Positions 1-10,572 of a DNA stretch of 64,000 nt are shown piece by piece. The stretch spans positions 341,001 through 405,000 of the forward strand of contig CAJHZI010000534.1 in NCBI GenBank assembly GCA_905160935.1, in the 5' to 3' direction. This stretch comes from Enchytraeus crypticus (taxonomy: Eukaryota > Annelida > Clitellata > Enchytraeida > Enchytraeidae). A program made the position numbers and the translations under genes. The notes beneath the pieces are model-generated. The model did not search any database, was not told where the DNA came from, and saw only the letters and a program-made list of their open reading frames with translations. The first letter of the stretch is position 1, and each line of letters opens with the position of its first letter.

Positions 1-224
1 TAATGGTAGGCTCAGGGAAAGTCCAAACTTTTGGAATTCCACAATTTATTCTTATTGGAATATACGTAGATTTTTCTTGCCGTCTCTCTGAACCCTAATA
101 ACATTCACCATTTAGACAAGGTTGACTTAAACGTCGAAGAATGGCAAAGAACATTGGGCATTTATCGAAGAGCTGCCTGCAAAATTATACCATTTGCACT
201 TTATAACGTACTTGTTAGACTTCG

Positions 225-345
225 GATCAGTGGTAGCCGGGTTCAAAACCAGTACTCTCCCCGTCATTGACATGATATTTAGCACGATACTAATGCTGGC
301 TTGGATACTGGCATTAACTTTGGATTTTATAATTTCGGCCCACTA
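225..345 (+). repeat. Diverged copy of tRNA-derived SINE family A (variant)
   Basis: The stretch has a B-box-like GGGTTCAAAACC followed by a CCCCGTCATTGACATG segment and a CATTAACTTTGG end. This order matches the variant copies at 30010 and 37490. It sits in the intron before the first visible module exon. Nothing else is seen in 1-441. Confidence 0.55.
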
Positions 346-441
346 AACAATTTATGTTTAATTGTTTCCATTCTGATAAATCACGGCGAAATTATTTAGA
401 TTTGTAAACATAAACACATTTTCTAACTTTTCTCATTGCAG

Positions 442-734
442 TTGGTTGCACCAAGGCTTTGGAAAACGGTGAAATACCAATTAACCGCGTCACTCTGACA
501 CCAAAGGACAAGGGCACGCCAGAAGTTATCCTCCCATCTGGAAAAGGCTGGCCAGTAACCAAGGACGACAAACCATCCGTCACAATTAACTTCGCCTCAC
601 CAGACAACAAGAAACCAGGTCTGCTGGAGAACATCAAGGTCACCGGAAATGTAAAGACTGTCAAGGTCGAGGTCATGAAGATTCGTCCACGTCCAGGTCG
701 TAAGATCCAGCCCGGAGACGAGATGGACCCACAG
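442..734 (+). CDS. Module 1, first exon
   Basis: The acceptor is ...CATTGCAG and the donor is CAG|GTGAGA. The exon enters in phase 1 and leaves in phase 0. It encodes about 97 residues, with GCTK at the start, GKGWPVTKDDKP in the middle and EMDPQ at the end. Confidence 0.85.
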
Positions 735-3700
735 GTGAGATAGGGCTACCTTATGGTGCATTAGTTAGGTTCTGATTTAGGAATAAATAAAAGTTAACAG
801 CTTAGGGATACAAATCGAAAAATATCTAGGATATGTAAGAATGGGTTTAATTACCGTATGTCCTCTCAGTTAATAAACACATCCTAACAAATTACAATTT
901 AACTAATATTTTACAATAAAATTATATAAGAATTAAATTCACATGATTTCCAGTGTTTTGTCTGGGTCACTGAAGAATATATCAAACGTAAACTGAACGT
1001 GTTGGAATGAAACAGGAAACCACATCATAAGTCCTATTATCCGCAAGCTCCAGGCTGAATTAAGGTGTGGTTAAGCATAACCTTTTATGAAGTGATTAAC
1101 CTGTTAATTGATGGAGAATCTGAGTAGCAATATCTACCCTCAACTTGCCATTTGGCAGTACACTACTGTATATTGAAAGTCATAGGATAAATGTATAATT
1201 ATATCATAAATGCATTAATTCGAAGACTAAAGTAAAATCAACTAATTACAATATACCGATCTCAAACCGTTTAGCAAATAATTGTGCAGCTAAGATCCTA
1301 ACTCAATTATTGTTCGGCGGCCTTCGAATAAAATCAACAGTTTACATTTAAAACTCAATTAACTCTTACATCAATAAACACCGTTTCTTGTTCTCTTCCG
1401 ACAGGGATTTAAGAACTACCAGGACGAGTCAATCACCGTAACCGAGGAGCCAATCGAGTTCATCAGCAAGGTGACAAAGAAGCCAGGTCTCGTTGTCTAC
1501 CAGGTCCGCATCACTCCAGTAGAGCCAGTTGATCCCAGCAAGCCATTCGATCTGAAGATCTCTACATGTGGCTGCGTGCAAGGTAGGATTGAATGGGATA
1601 GTTTATTAAAATCAATACTTGTTCTAATCTATTGATAATCTAGTGATAGTTTATTAAAATCAATACTTGTTCTAATCTATTGATTGCTCTCTTTGGAGAA
1701 GAGAAGGATTCTAACTTATTCCTGAAATCATAATAGGCCTACTAATATAAGTAATAATTACAATATATGATCCTAATTATGTTTCGAAATTTCTTTACCT
1801 CTTTGGTTGACAAAATAAAAAACTAATTCATCCTTTGAAAATAATGGTAGGATTAATAAGTTATTAACAACAGCTTCTTACTATTCAAATATGCTTAAAT
1901 ATTATCATATATGCAAATATATACTGTATATATTAAAACATATAGCTTATATATAATTATCCAAATATATAATTCTATACTATTCAAATAAGTCTATCGA
2001 CATGTGTTTCGCAGGATACAATCTCGTCTAATGTGTTGCATTAAAGAAACTAATTATAGTAATAATTCAAATATATAACAGAGGTTCTTTATGATCTGTG
2101 CTTTACAGATAACTCCAAGCCAAAGAAGGAGGAGCCAGAAAGCAGTAAGCATTTTATACTCTGTTTTGACTATTTTTATCGAAATGGCACCGTATAGCTT
2201 AGGGATGGACTAAAGTAAGCTACGTAAATTTGTTTAATTCATATTATGCCTCCATATATTGAACAAATATACTATAATGGAACATCATTTCCTGACAACA
2301 TAATTTTATGTCTTTAAGCGACTCACGAATACATAACCATTAGTTATGCAAAGTCAATTCAATGGGATTTTCTTTGTGACTAAGAAATATATAACTTTTA
2401 CAATAATGTATGACCATAGTAATGTCTACTCAGTTAATAGACATTAGTGCCATTTGACAGAACTTCAGATTGGGGAGCTACTATATCGAATTGGTAAAAA
2501 CTTCTAATAACAGTGTAAATTTGCAGTCGATTCAATTTGTTGCCCTCAACTGTATCATTGAAAAGATTACCCAGTGAATATTATCATTACCATACTGTTG
2601 GAATTTATGAACTATTATTTGGATATTCTGTGAATATTTGTTAGAAGTTTGAAAGTACGTAAAACATTACTAATTATTTTTCGTAGCTGGCTGTACCAAG
2701 GTTATGGAAAACGGTGAACTCCCATTGGACCGCATCACCCTGACTCCAAAGGACAAGGGCACACCGGAAGTCCTCCTCCCATCTGGAAAGGGCTGGCCAG
2801 TAACCAAGGACGACAAACCATCCATCACGCTCAACCTTGCCTCACCAAACAACAAGAAACCAGGTCTGCTGGAGAACATCAAGGTCACCGGAAATGTCAA
2901 GACTGTGAAGGTCGAGGTCATGAAGATTCGTCCACGTCCAGACCGTAAGATCCAGCCCGGAGACGAGTTGGACCCACAGGTCAGTTGGGCAAATCCGTAA
3001 TTTAGTAGCCAGTATATGTAATTTCATATTTTTTAAATAGCTACTGGACATTTCAAATTGAATGTATCAAATTACTAATTTAGTGAATTTCAGTTACTTA
3101 GATTGACTTCTTTTGTATAGTACTATTTATCTTTTGAGAATTTTTGACAAATTCTGTTATAGTTTTTATTGTTCAGAAGTTAGGAAGTTAAATAATATGG
3201 CATGGGTTCAAAATCTAACCATACCGTCAGTTTCTATGAATCACCTTTACTGAGCCCCATTCAATTTAATTTAATTTCAAGAAATCCCATTTGTAGGTAG
3301 TCCGGCTTCAAACTTGAACAGCCTCTGACATGCATACTAAGAAAGCCAATTTAAAAAATTCCAGAAACTCTCAAACGCTAGCTTAAAATATTCCTTTGTT
3401 CCATTCTATCAGGGATTCAAGAATTTAATTAAAACACCGTTTTTTGTTCTCTTCCGACAGGGATTTAAGAACTACCAGGACGAGCCAATCACCGTAACCA
3501 AAGATCCAATCGAGCTCATTAGCAAGGTCAGCAAGAAGCCAGGCGTCCTCGTATACCAGGTCCGCATCACTCCAGTTGAGCCAGTTGATCCCAGCAAGCC
3601 ATTCGACCTCAAGGTCTCAGTCCGTGCCTGCATCCAAGGTAGGCTTATTCGCTTTGTCTGACAAGTTTGAGTTTGCTTAACGAAATATGTATAGGTTATA

Positions 3701-6700
3701 GGCTACATTTTCGCTCTCATAGTGAACTGCCTACTGCAGGTCCATGATATAACGTGAAAAGCAGCATGTGATTAAGAATGTGTTCCTTGGACCTGCTGTT
3801 TGGAAGAATACCAAGGAGAGAGAGAGAGATTGAGAGAGAGAAAGAGAGATAGGCGTGTAGGCTTTCTGGGAAAAGTAATTTGTGTTTTTACTCGTATCAC
3901 TAATTAGATATAAAAAATATCTTTCTCATTCAAGTTCGACGAAAGTGATTTCAATGATGTAGCTTTAGAAGAATTCATGTGTCATCAAGTGTTGCTTAGT
4001 TGATGGTATCTGCCTGAATAAAGAAATACATCATATGTCTTCATTTAATATGCACATATACTACAGAAACCTTTAGGATATTTAATGCAGGCGTGTATTG
4101 TTGTCAATAGTAGGCCTAATTATAGTCAGTAACTAAAATTATACCAATTTTTATTTGTTTGATATTAAAAATGAAATATATATTTTTTGATTGAATTAGG
4201 GACTACCATAACAGTTAAGATTTCACATTTCTCCTCATGTGTTCCCATTTCTGGATATTTTAGCCCTACCTAGTTGTTTTAGACTATTTTTCTATCTTGC
4301 CCGGTCCTTTTGGAATTGGCAAAATTGATTGCTGTGTAATAGAACTATGATTGATGCCACTAGTTCGGACGAATGGAACGTTAAATGTTCACTTTATTGT
4401 ATTGTTTGATAAGAACATTTCATAGCATCACTCGAATAATCTCTAATTGTTGTTTACAGATAAGAACCCAACCAAGGACACCACTTCTCCAAGCCATCCA
4501 CATAAACCAAAGACTGAGAGACGCCCAGATGCTCCACACAAGCCACACACACCTGAGGAATCAGAGAGTAAGCATTCTAGATTTCTCTTTTTCACTTTGA
4601 CCAATTTTAGGTGTAAAGAAATTTAGAATTTACTATAATAGTCATGAAATAGCCTTTCAAAGGCCAAGCTTTTCAACGAACTTGCTTTAAAATCTCTTGC
4701 GAAACATTCTCCGTTACAATTATTATTTTGTATAATTTTCGGTAGAAGTACGGTAAATGTATTCAATATCATTGAATAACTGCCGATTTGCAAATTGTGT
4801 ACACTTTTAATTTTGAAAAATCAAAATCTCAATGAGAAATTCAGTGAGAAGTCAGTGATAAATTCTATAAATACATCATTTCTGAATTTTCTTAAATTAA
4901 ACTGTATAGGGTATACTGTTTACTACTTTTAAATATTAAAACAAATATTTTAATCATATAACAATCTGCTCTAATCAAGCATAAATAACAATGAATTGTT
5001 ACATTTCGATATCGCTAACGATTTCACCCTGCAATGTTCTGCCTGCCTTTCGACACAATGCTATATATCTATTTAATCTATTATGGAATTTTGTTATGCA
5101 ACCTGAAATTGCAAATCCATTTAAAGTAATTGGTAATTGTTGCCAATGCAGTTGGCTGCACCAAGGTTATGGAAAACGGTGAACTCCCAATTAACCGCGT
5201 CACCCTGACTCCAAAGGACAAGGGAACACCCGAAGTCCTCCTCCCATCTGGAAAGGGCTGGCCAGTAACCAAGGACGACAAACCATCCATCACGCTCAAC
5301 CTTGCCTCACCAAACAACAAGAAACCAGGTCTGCTGGAGAACATCAAGGTCACCGGAAATGTCAAGACTGTGAAGGTCGAGGTCATGAAGATTCGTCCAC
5401 GTCCAGACCGCAAGATCCAGCCCGGAGACGAGATGGACCCACAGGTTTGGAAGATTTCAATTTACTTTCATCGGCTGATGACCGAGTTGTAACATAATGA
5501 GTTGCTGCTGCCAAACCCTACCAATACTCTTCTCAGCTAAATACACCGTTTTGTCTTCACTTCTATAAGGCATTTAAAGATTATGACTTTCGTATTGCTT
5601 GTTTGTTCATCTGACTATATTGTATGTACGTTCCTATTGTTCGAATTATCTGAGATAACAAATAAACGATATGAAACAGAAAGGACTACCATAGCGAATT
5701 GTCTTCTCTTCTAAAAACACCCTTTTTGTGGATTTACCATCAAAGTCATAAGCTCTACGGATTCACTTCAAGACATCGAACCCGTTCATCGACTTTTTTG
5801 ACCAAATGACCGACCTACCAAATCAGCAGTTTGACTTGACGGCATGATGATCCAGTTGTCAATGAGAAATACACGTCAAACATATTCAAGTGTCAAAGTT
5901 ACACTAGACAGGATATATAGATGCATACCTATTATCATTAATTTTCTTTATTTTGAATTTCTTTATTTCAATTCTTTAATTTCCACTTTTTATTTTTCGT
6001 TTTAAGTTCACCATGGTTCACTTTTAAATTGTGCTCACTTATTGCATTTACTTGATTGTTTGCATTGCTTGTGAACTGTACGGGGTTGAATGACCCTTTT
6101 TGGTGATCTAACTAAATAAATAAATAGATCAGAGTTTTATCAAAGCTAATTATCAATAATAAAGATTAAAAACACCGTTTTCATTCTCTTCTGACAGGGA
6201 TTTAAGAACTACCAGGACGAGCCAATCACCGTAACCGAGGAGCCAATCGAGTTCATCAGCAAGGTGACAAAGAAGCCAGGTCTCGTTGTCTACCAGGTCC
6301 GCATCACTCCAGTAGAGCCAGTTGATCCCAGCAAGCCATTCGATCTGAAGGTCTCAGTCCGTGCCTGCATCCAAGGTAAGACTTACAGATCCATTCGTAT
6401 GAGTTAAATATTAGAATGTTCACTCTCGGAAAAATTTCATTTTTTCGTGTTCATTTTATACTTTTTCTTATTAAAGTTTTAATAATAATAAGAAATAAAT
6501 AATTCCCTCCCTCTTAGTGCAATTCCTACTGGCAGGTCCATGGTATGTAACGCCTATATGGTATATAATTTAAAAGTTATTTAATGAAAAGTCTTAGCAG
6601 TATTCTGCGAAAGGCCTGATTTAAATTTTAGATGGAATTTTATGGATCTTTATAAGATTTTAGATGGAAATGATAACATAAAGGTATCCTAATGATTTTC

Positions 6701-9700
6701 TCAGATGATTAATTTTTAAATGTTTCCAAATAACGACTACTTGTTCTTGGAAAGGAATCGGTTTCGCTTTTTACTTAATCCATATCGATGTCATTCGTAG
6801 GGGTAACGTCATGAAGTTTTAAATGACTGATCCTGAGGTGAATTGAACCCTCGTTGGTTCGAATCCCAGCCGCGCTGATCTGAGAGTAAAATCTCGGATA
6901 TTTACTGGACTGGCTATACAGAAATGGTCTATAAATTGCCTAACGGTTTAAATATGTGGTATTAAAAAGTGGTAGATATCAACATAGTTGATCATTTCAC
7001 TATAATGCGTGTTTACTTTTTTAGAATCGGCCGTCTCATTATACAAGTTTAGGCAATTCATATTTAAGATTCGGTAGACAATCTACTATGGCTGAAATTA
7101 TTTTGCTGTAATTATTTCACTAGCTGTACTTATTAATTTAAGTGGCTGTAATTATAAGTTCAATGGCTGTAAGTATCAATTTCTGTGACTATTTAATTAA
7201 CTTAATAGTTGTCATCTTTGTCATAATGTAAATATAATTGTGATTAAATAGTTACATCACATTGTATATTTTACAGATGATTCTAAACCAACACACCACG
7301 TTCCAGAGAAACTGCCAGAAAGCAGTAAGCACAACTTGTTTATTATTCTTAAATTTTAATTTACCTGTATTGATTCAGGACATAATATCGACAAACTACT
7401 TAAAGCCTCGATATATTGTAATTAAAGATAAGTATTAAACGCTAAGTAACGGAAGGAGAATTAAACATCGTCGAATAATGTGGGAATTTTTAAGTAAATT
7501 TTTCTATCAGAAATTGATCCCCTGTCTGTGGATTCTCTGATATTGGTTTTTCTCTGGGAATCTAATTGAAATTTTGCTATTCAATGTTTTGGTAAAAACG
7601 TATTTGCAATTTCAGACATCTGTAGACTTTACTCTATTTGATAGAATAAAAGTACTTTTCCATTATTTTCAAATATAATTAATGAAATACTTCATGCTAA
7701 ATAAATAACAATAAAGCACCCTCTATTTATCCTGTGCTATCAGACGGCTGCGTTGATGTAATGGACGACCCTGATGAGCTCCCAGACAAACAGATCACCC
7801 TAACTCCTGCCGACAAGGGCACACCGACCGTGATCCGCCCTGACGGCAAGGGCTGGCCCGTCACCCCCGAAGACAAGCCCGTTATCCACGTCAACCTCGC
7901 CTCCCCAGACAACAGAAAGCCCGGTCTTCTGCGCAAGATCAAGGTTCTCGGCAACGTTGAGGACGTCCTCGTCAGATTCAGGACCATCCGCCCACGTAAG
8001 GACCGCAAGATCGAGACCACTGACAAGATTGACCCCCAGGGATTCCAGGATTACAACGAAGGTATGGAACTTATGGAAGTCTGTTTCTCTCAAGGTCTAG
8101 AAGGTCGATGAGTTTGTTATATATGTAATTCAGTTTGATTTAAAGAGTTCTTTCCATTTGTGAATTTCGATGTTGAGCTATTTACCCGAAATAAACTGGT
8201 AATTAATTAGTAGATATATAACTCGCTAAAGATATCAAAAAATAAATGTAAAAATGTGTATTCGTAATAAATTAGACTGTCATAACAGCGCAGTGGTTAT
8301 AAGCATCAGGTAACGTCTTGAAATTTTAAATGACAGCTCCTGAAGTGAATTGAACTCTCGTGGGTTCGATTCTCGGCCGCGCTAAGCTGAAAGTAAAATC
8401 TCGGACATTCACATGACTGATAACTCGGAAAATGGACTAAGACGTCTAAGGTTTAAAAATGTGCTATTAAAAGTGATAGACACCAGCATAGCTGGTCATT
8501 TCACTATAATGCGTGTAAATAAAAAGTAATTAATAAACTCAGAATTCAAGGAAATGATGATGATGATCAGTAAATAAACTAGTAAATATAAATATAAACG
8601 AATTTCAAATCTATTTCAGGTAAACCAGTCAAGGTAGACAAGACGGGTGTAGTTTTTCTCGATCCAGTCAGCCAGAAGCCAGGAAGAATGGTTTACGACG
8701 TCGAGGTCACTCTCGTCAAGCCAGTCGATCCTAAGAAGCCTTTCGACGCCAAACTCAAAGTCTACGCCTGCATTCAGAGTACGTTTTAGATGTCGTTCAA
8801 TTGGTGGTATTCGGAGGGAGAGAGAGAGAGAGGGAAATATGATAGTATTAGTAGGGAGAGAGAGAGAGAAAAATCTGATAGTATTGGTAGGGAGAGAGAA
8901 AGAGAGAGAAAGACAAAAAGAAAGTTTATATTACAAGCCACTTTAATAATACGTACTAGTTAATTGAAGACAACTATCTTTAGTTATCGAGGCGTATTTT
9001 AAGAAACATAGTGCATATGCACAATCGAGCTAAAATACAGATTTTCTATTGATGGTGTTCTAAGGAGGCATGCATTGGGATACCAGTTAATATTTAATGG
9101 ATCGTACAATTCTCTACACTTTATACTTATTAATTAACGTAAATTAATAAATAAATGTGTTAATTCATTCTATTGTTTTATTACAGATGATATCGAAATC
9201 ATCACCAAGAACGACCTGCAAGAACTGATCGCTTACATTAAAGGTAATTGATGATGTCTTTCAACTAATTAATAAATTATTTAAAATAAGTTCAAATAAC
9301 TGGATAGATATAACTAGGATTTCACAACAATTACACTAAGTATTGATGTAATGATTTAAAATTTTAAAAGTCTTATTGAAGTTATAAAAATATATTGGTG
9401 CAAGTTTCTTAAGGACAAAATCAAAATCGTTAAATTGACATTAAATCGTTAAATTGACCGACATCGCCATAGGCTGGAGACAGTGGCGATTTCAGTAAGA
9501 TATTCATTCGATCGCGGATCGGTATGCGCGGGGTTCAAAATCCTGGACTCTTCCGTCACTGATATCTCTTTCGAGTGAGGAAACTGACGTTAATATTTGC
9601 TTTTTTAGCTTATTAAATCAGACTTCTAAAATATACCTGTCGCCCAATCCAAAAGATATAAAACTGAAAGAAAAATATATATTTTCCAAATTCTATAGGA

Positions 9701-9912
9701 ATAATCTTTCAATGCTATGAATAGGCTAAATAAACTGGTCTTAAATCAAGACTTGAGCTTTAAATATGTCTCCAACTCTGTCGCCCAATCCTATATGTTA
9801 GAAATTAAATTACATATAAATATTTCTATGCTGTATTTTTTACAACCCGCATTGCTATTGTTATATTGCAGCCGAGAAGCTTGCTACACCAGTGAAGGTC
9901 GAACAAGCCTGA
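442..9912 (+). CDS. Tandem-module secreted-like protein gene, 3' part (13 coding exons seen)
   Basis: I do not recognise this family. The coding exons join as 442-734, 1405-1582, 2109-2144, 2687-2979, 3461-3638, 4460-4567, 5152-5444, 6198-6375, 7277-7324, 7744-8061, 8620-8778, 9187-9243 and 9872-9912, about 726 residues, all with GT-AG borders and agreeing phases. The protein is four repeats of a module of about 157 residues. Each module starts with a Gly-Cys pair, has an ITLTP-like strand, a GKGWPVT turn, a KPGLL segment and IRPR, and ends in ACIQ or CGCVQ. Alternating hydrophobic residues suggest a beta-sandwich closed by one disulfide, so an extracellular protein is plausible. Linkers rich in Pro, Lys, Glu and His separate the modules. 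The first exon enters in phase 1, so the start codon and any signal peptide lie upstream of the window. Codons are strongly biased to C/G-ending forms compared with the AT-rich surroundings, which suggests high expression. Resemblance to short cysteine-bounded domains of invertebrate mucin-like proteins is only a guess. Confidence 0.8.
1010..1165 (+). repeat. Partial copy of repeat family D
   Basis: It shares with the copies at 42205 and 43608 the order: GGAAACCA..., a tract resembling AACCTTTTATGAAG, a GATTAACCTGTTAATTGAT segment, and a CTTGCCATTTGGCAGTACAC end. It is diverged and lies in an intron of the module gene. Confidence 0.55.
1405..1582 (+). CDS. Module 1, second exon
   Basis: The acceptor is CTTCCGACAG and the donor is AAG|GTAGGA. 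Phase is 0 in and 1 out. It encodes GFKNYQDE... to CGCVQ. This copy has an extra Cys (STCGCVQ) where modules 2 and 3 have VRACIQ. Confidence 0.85.
2109..2144 (+). CDS. Linker exon 1 (Lys/Glu/Pro)
   Basis: A 36-base exon, phase 1 in and 1 out, between TTTACAG and GTAAGC. It encodes DNSKPKKEEPES. It lines up with the linkers at 4460 and 7277 by phase, by the opening D-N/K/D and by the closing PES/SES. Confidence 0.75.
2687..2979 (+). CDS. Module 2, first exon
   Basis: The acceptor is TTTCGTAG and the donor is CAG|GTCAGT. Phase is 1 in and 0 out. It is nearly identical in DNA to the exons at 442 and 5152. It differs mainly in the LDRITLTP segment and in ELDPQ. Confidence 0.85.
3461..3638 (+). 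CDS. Module 2, second exon
   Basis: The acceptor is CTTCCGACAG and the donor is AAG|GTAGGC, phase 0 in and 1 out. It ends in the codons for VRACIQ. Its middle (KDPIELISKVSKKPGVLVYQ) is the most divergent stretch among modules 1-3. Confidence 0.85.
4460..4567 (+). CDS. Linker exon 2 (Pro/His/Lys/Thr-rich)
   Basis: A 108-base exon, phase 1 in and 1 out. It encodes a 36-residue linker with four His-Pro, Pro-His or His-Lys pairs. It is three times the length of linker 1 and has the same phase and the same SE-type end, so it is an expanded version. Confidence 0.75.
5152..5444 (+). CDS. Module 3, first exon
   Basis: The acceptor is CCAATGCAG and the donor is CAG|GTTTGG, phase 1 in and 0 out. The DNA is almost the same as the exon at 2687, except for the codons of INRV near the start and EMDPQ at the end. 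Confidence 0.85.
5541..5590 (+). pseudogene. Relic of a module second-exon 5' edge
   Basis: A TACACCGTTTTGTCTTCAC tract followed by CTATAAGGCATTTAAAGATT resembles the true acceptor and start of the exon at 6198 (AACACCGTTTTC..., CTGACAGGGATTTAAGAACT). The acceptor AG is altered and the frame is lost. It looks like a decayed duplicate inside the intron. Confidence 0.45.
6198..6375 (+). CDS. Module 3, second exon
   Basis: The acceptor is TTCTGACAG and the donor is AAG|GTAAGA, phase 0 in and 1 out. The front half equals module 1 (TEEPIEFISKVTKKPG) and the end equals module 2 (VSVRACIQ). This mosaic is what gene conversion between repeats would leave. Confidence 0.85.
6805..7022 (+). repeat. SINE family E (tRNA-like head)
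   Basis: The head holds GGTTCGAATCCCAGCCGCGC, a good match to a tRNA B box. It is followed by a body ending in GATCATTTCACTATAATGCG. Other copies are at 8280 (plus), 44028 (minus) and 59485 (minus). Confidence 0.75.
7277..7324 (+). CDS. Linker exon 3
   Basis: A 48-base exon, phase 1 in and 1 out, between TTTACAG and GTAAGC. It encodes DDSKPTHHVPEKLPES and joins module 3 to the divergent module 4. Confidence 0.75.
7744..8061 (+). CDS. Module 4 (divergent), first exon
   Basis: The acceptor is GCTATCAG and the donor is AAG|GTATGG, phase 1 in and 1 out. It encodes NGCVDVMDDPDELP... and keeps the module landmarks (ITLTP, GKGWPVT, LASPDN, KPGLL, IRPR). Unlike modules 1-3 it carries GFQDYNE at its 3' end, so the internal intron lies about eight residues further on and in a different phase. 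Confidence 0.85.
8280..8530 (+). repeat. SINE family E copy
   Basis: An A-box-like GCAGTGGTTATAAGC is followed by a B box GGTTCGATTCTCGG, then the family body ending in TTTCACTATAATGCG. Same orientation as the copy at 6805. Confidence 0.75.
8620..8778 (+). CDS. Module 4, second exon
   Basis: The acceptor is CTATTTCAG and the donor is AGA|GTACGT, phase 1 in and 1 out. It encodes GKPVKVDK... to KVYACIQ, with PVDPKKPFD matching PVDPSKPFD of modules 1-3. Confidence 0.85.
8817..8912 (+). repeat. (GA)n microsatellite with a duplicated flank
   Basis: Three GAGAGA tracts are separated by copies of a TGATAGTATTRGTAGGGAG spacer, so both the tract and its flank were duplicated. It lies just after the module 4 donor. 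Confidence 0.8.
9187..9243 (+). CDS. C-terminal tail exon 1
   Basis: The acceptor is TTATTACAG and the donor is AAG|GTAATT, phase 1 in and 1 out. It encodes about 19 residues, NDIEIITKNDLQELIAYIK, outside the module fold and probably a short helix. Confidence 0.75.
9472..9600 (+). repeat. SINE family A copy
   Basis: GGCTGGAGACAGTGGCGATT... is followed by GGGGTTCAAAATCC and TTTCGAGTGAGGAAACTGAC. The order matches the copies at 16858 and 54915. Confidence 0.75.
9872..9912 (+). CDS. C-terminal tail exon 2 with stop
   Basis: The acceptor is TATTGCAG. It encodes AEKLATPVKVEQA then TGA at 9910-9912. Phase 1 agrees with the exon at 9187. Confidence 0.7.
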
Positions 9913-10127
9913 AGCAGCGTAGCGCAATGAACTTTCTGCCGTTAACTTAGAAGAAATTTAAATAATGCAACGTTTGATATAACTTAGTCTCATTTTGCGA
10001 AGAACAATGTGAAATTAAATTTCTAGTATATACTGCAGATTAGAGTCGCTGATATGAACGAATAGTAGTTGAAATTGTAATGAAATGTACATTGAACTTG
10101 ACTAGTTGCGGCAGAAAATGAACTTAT

Positions 10128-10133
10128 AATAAA
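10128..10133 (+). terminator. Poly(A) signal of the module gene
   Basis: AATAAA about 215 bases after the stop, in a T-rich setting with TCTTGTCTTC about 25 bases further on. It gives a 3' UTR of about 240 bases. Confidence 0.65.
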
Positions 10134-10194
10134 CATATATATCTAATTATCATCTTGTCTTCAGAATGTTTTCTTTAAGTTAGTGTAATGAGTT

Positions 10195-10400
10195 TGAACG
10201 CCTCGTGGAGCAGTGGTAAAGAGCTCAACTCTTGAATGAGAAGTCGCGGGTTCGAGAATACGCTGCGACGTGGGATTTTCTCTTCCGAGGGGCGAATTAA
10301 CACTTGGTGGTGTCAGGCCGATGGATTGCCGACCTTAATGTTCACTTACTATCTAGATCCCTCCGTGTCGACCCTGAATAGGGATATACAGCACGCTAAA
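10195..10400 (+). repeat. SINE family F (tRNA-like head)
   Basis: GCCTCGTGGAGCAGTGGTAA resembles an A box. GCGGGTTCGAGAA 50 bases on resembles a B box. A non-tRNA body follows. Only one copy is seen in the window. Confidence 0.55.
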
Positions 10401-10486
10401 AGACAGTTTTTTTTAAATACATGCAAATCTACAAATGAAAAAAAGAAACAGAAACTGTACCAATTAATTACTTATGGATTGATTCA

Positions 10487-10572
10487 ACAGTGCTGTGTCC
10501 GGGCTGTTGAAAGATAGACCAACCAGGGACTGCACGTGTCGTAAAAGGCGCTAAAAGGAAGTTTAGTATAGT
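10487..10572 (+). repeat. Repeat C/D head fragment
   Basis: TGCTGTGTCCGGGCTGTTGA... to CTGCACGTGTCGTAAAAGGC is the shared head found at 39490, 39897, 42205 and 43608. Confidence 0.65.

Noticed and set aside
392-676. Minus-strand open frames opposite each module exon (also near 2670, 5081 and 7727)
   Set aside because: Shadows of the plus-strand exons. They recur only because the exons are repeated, and have no splice sites or start context of their own.
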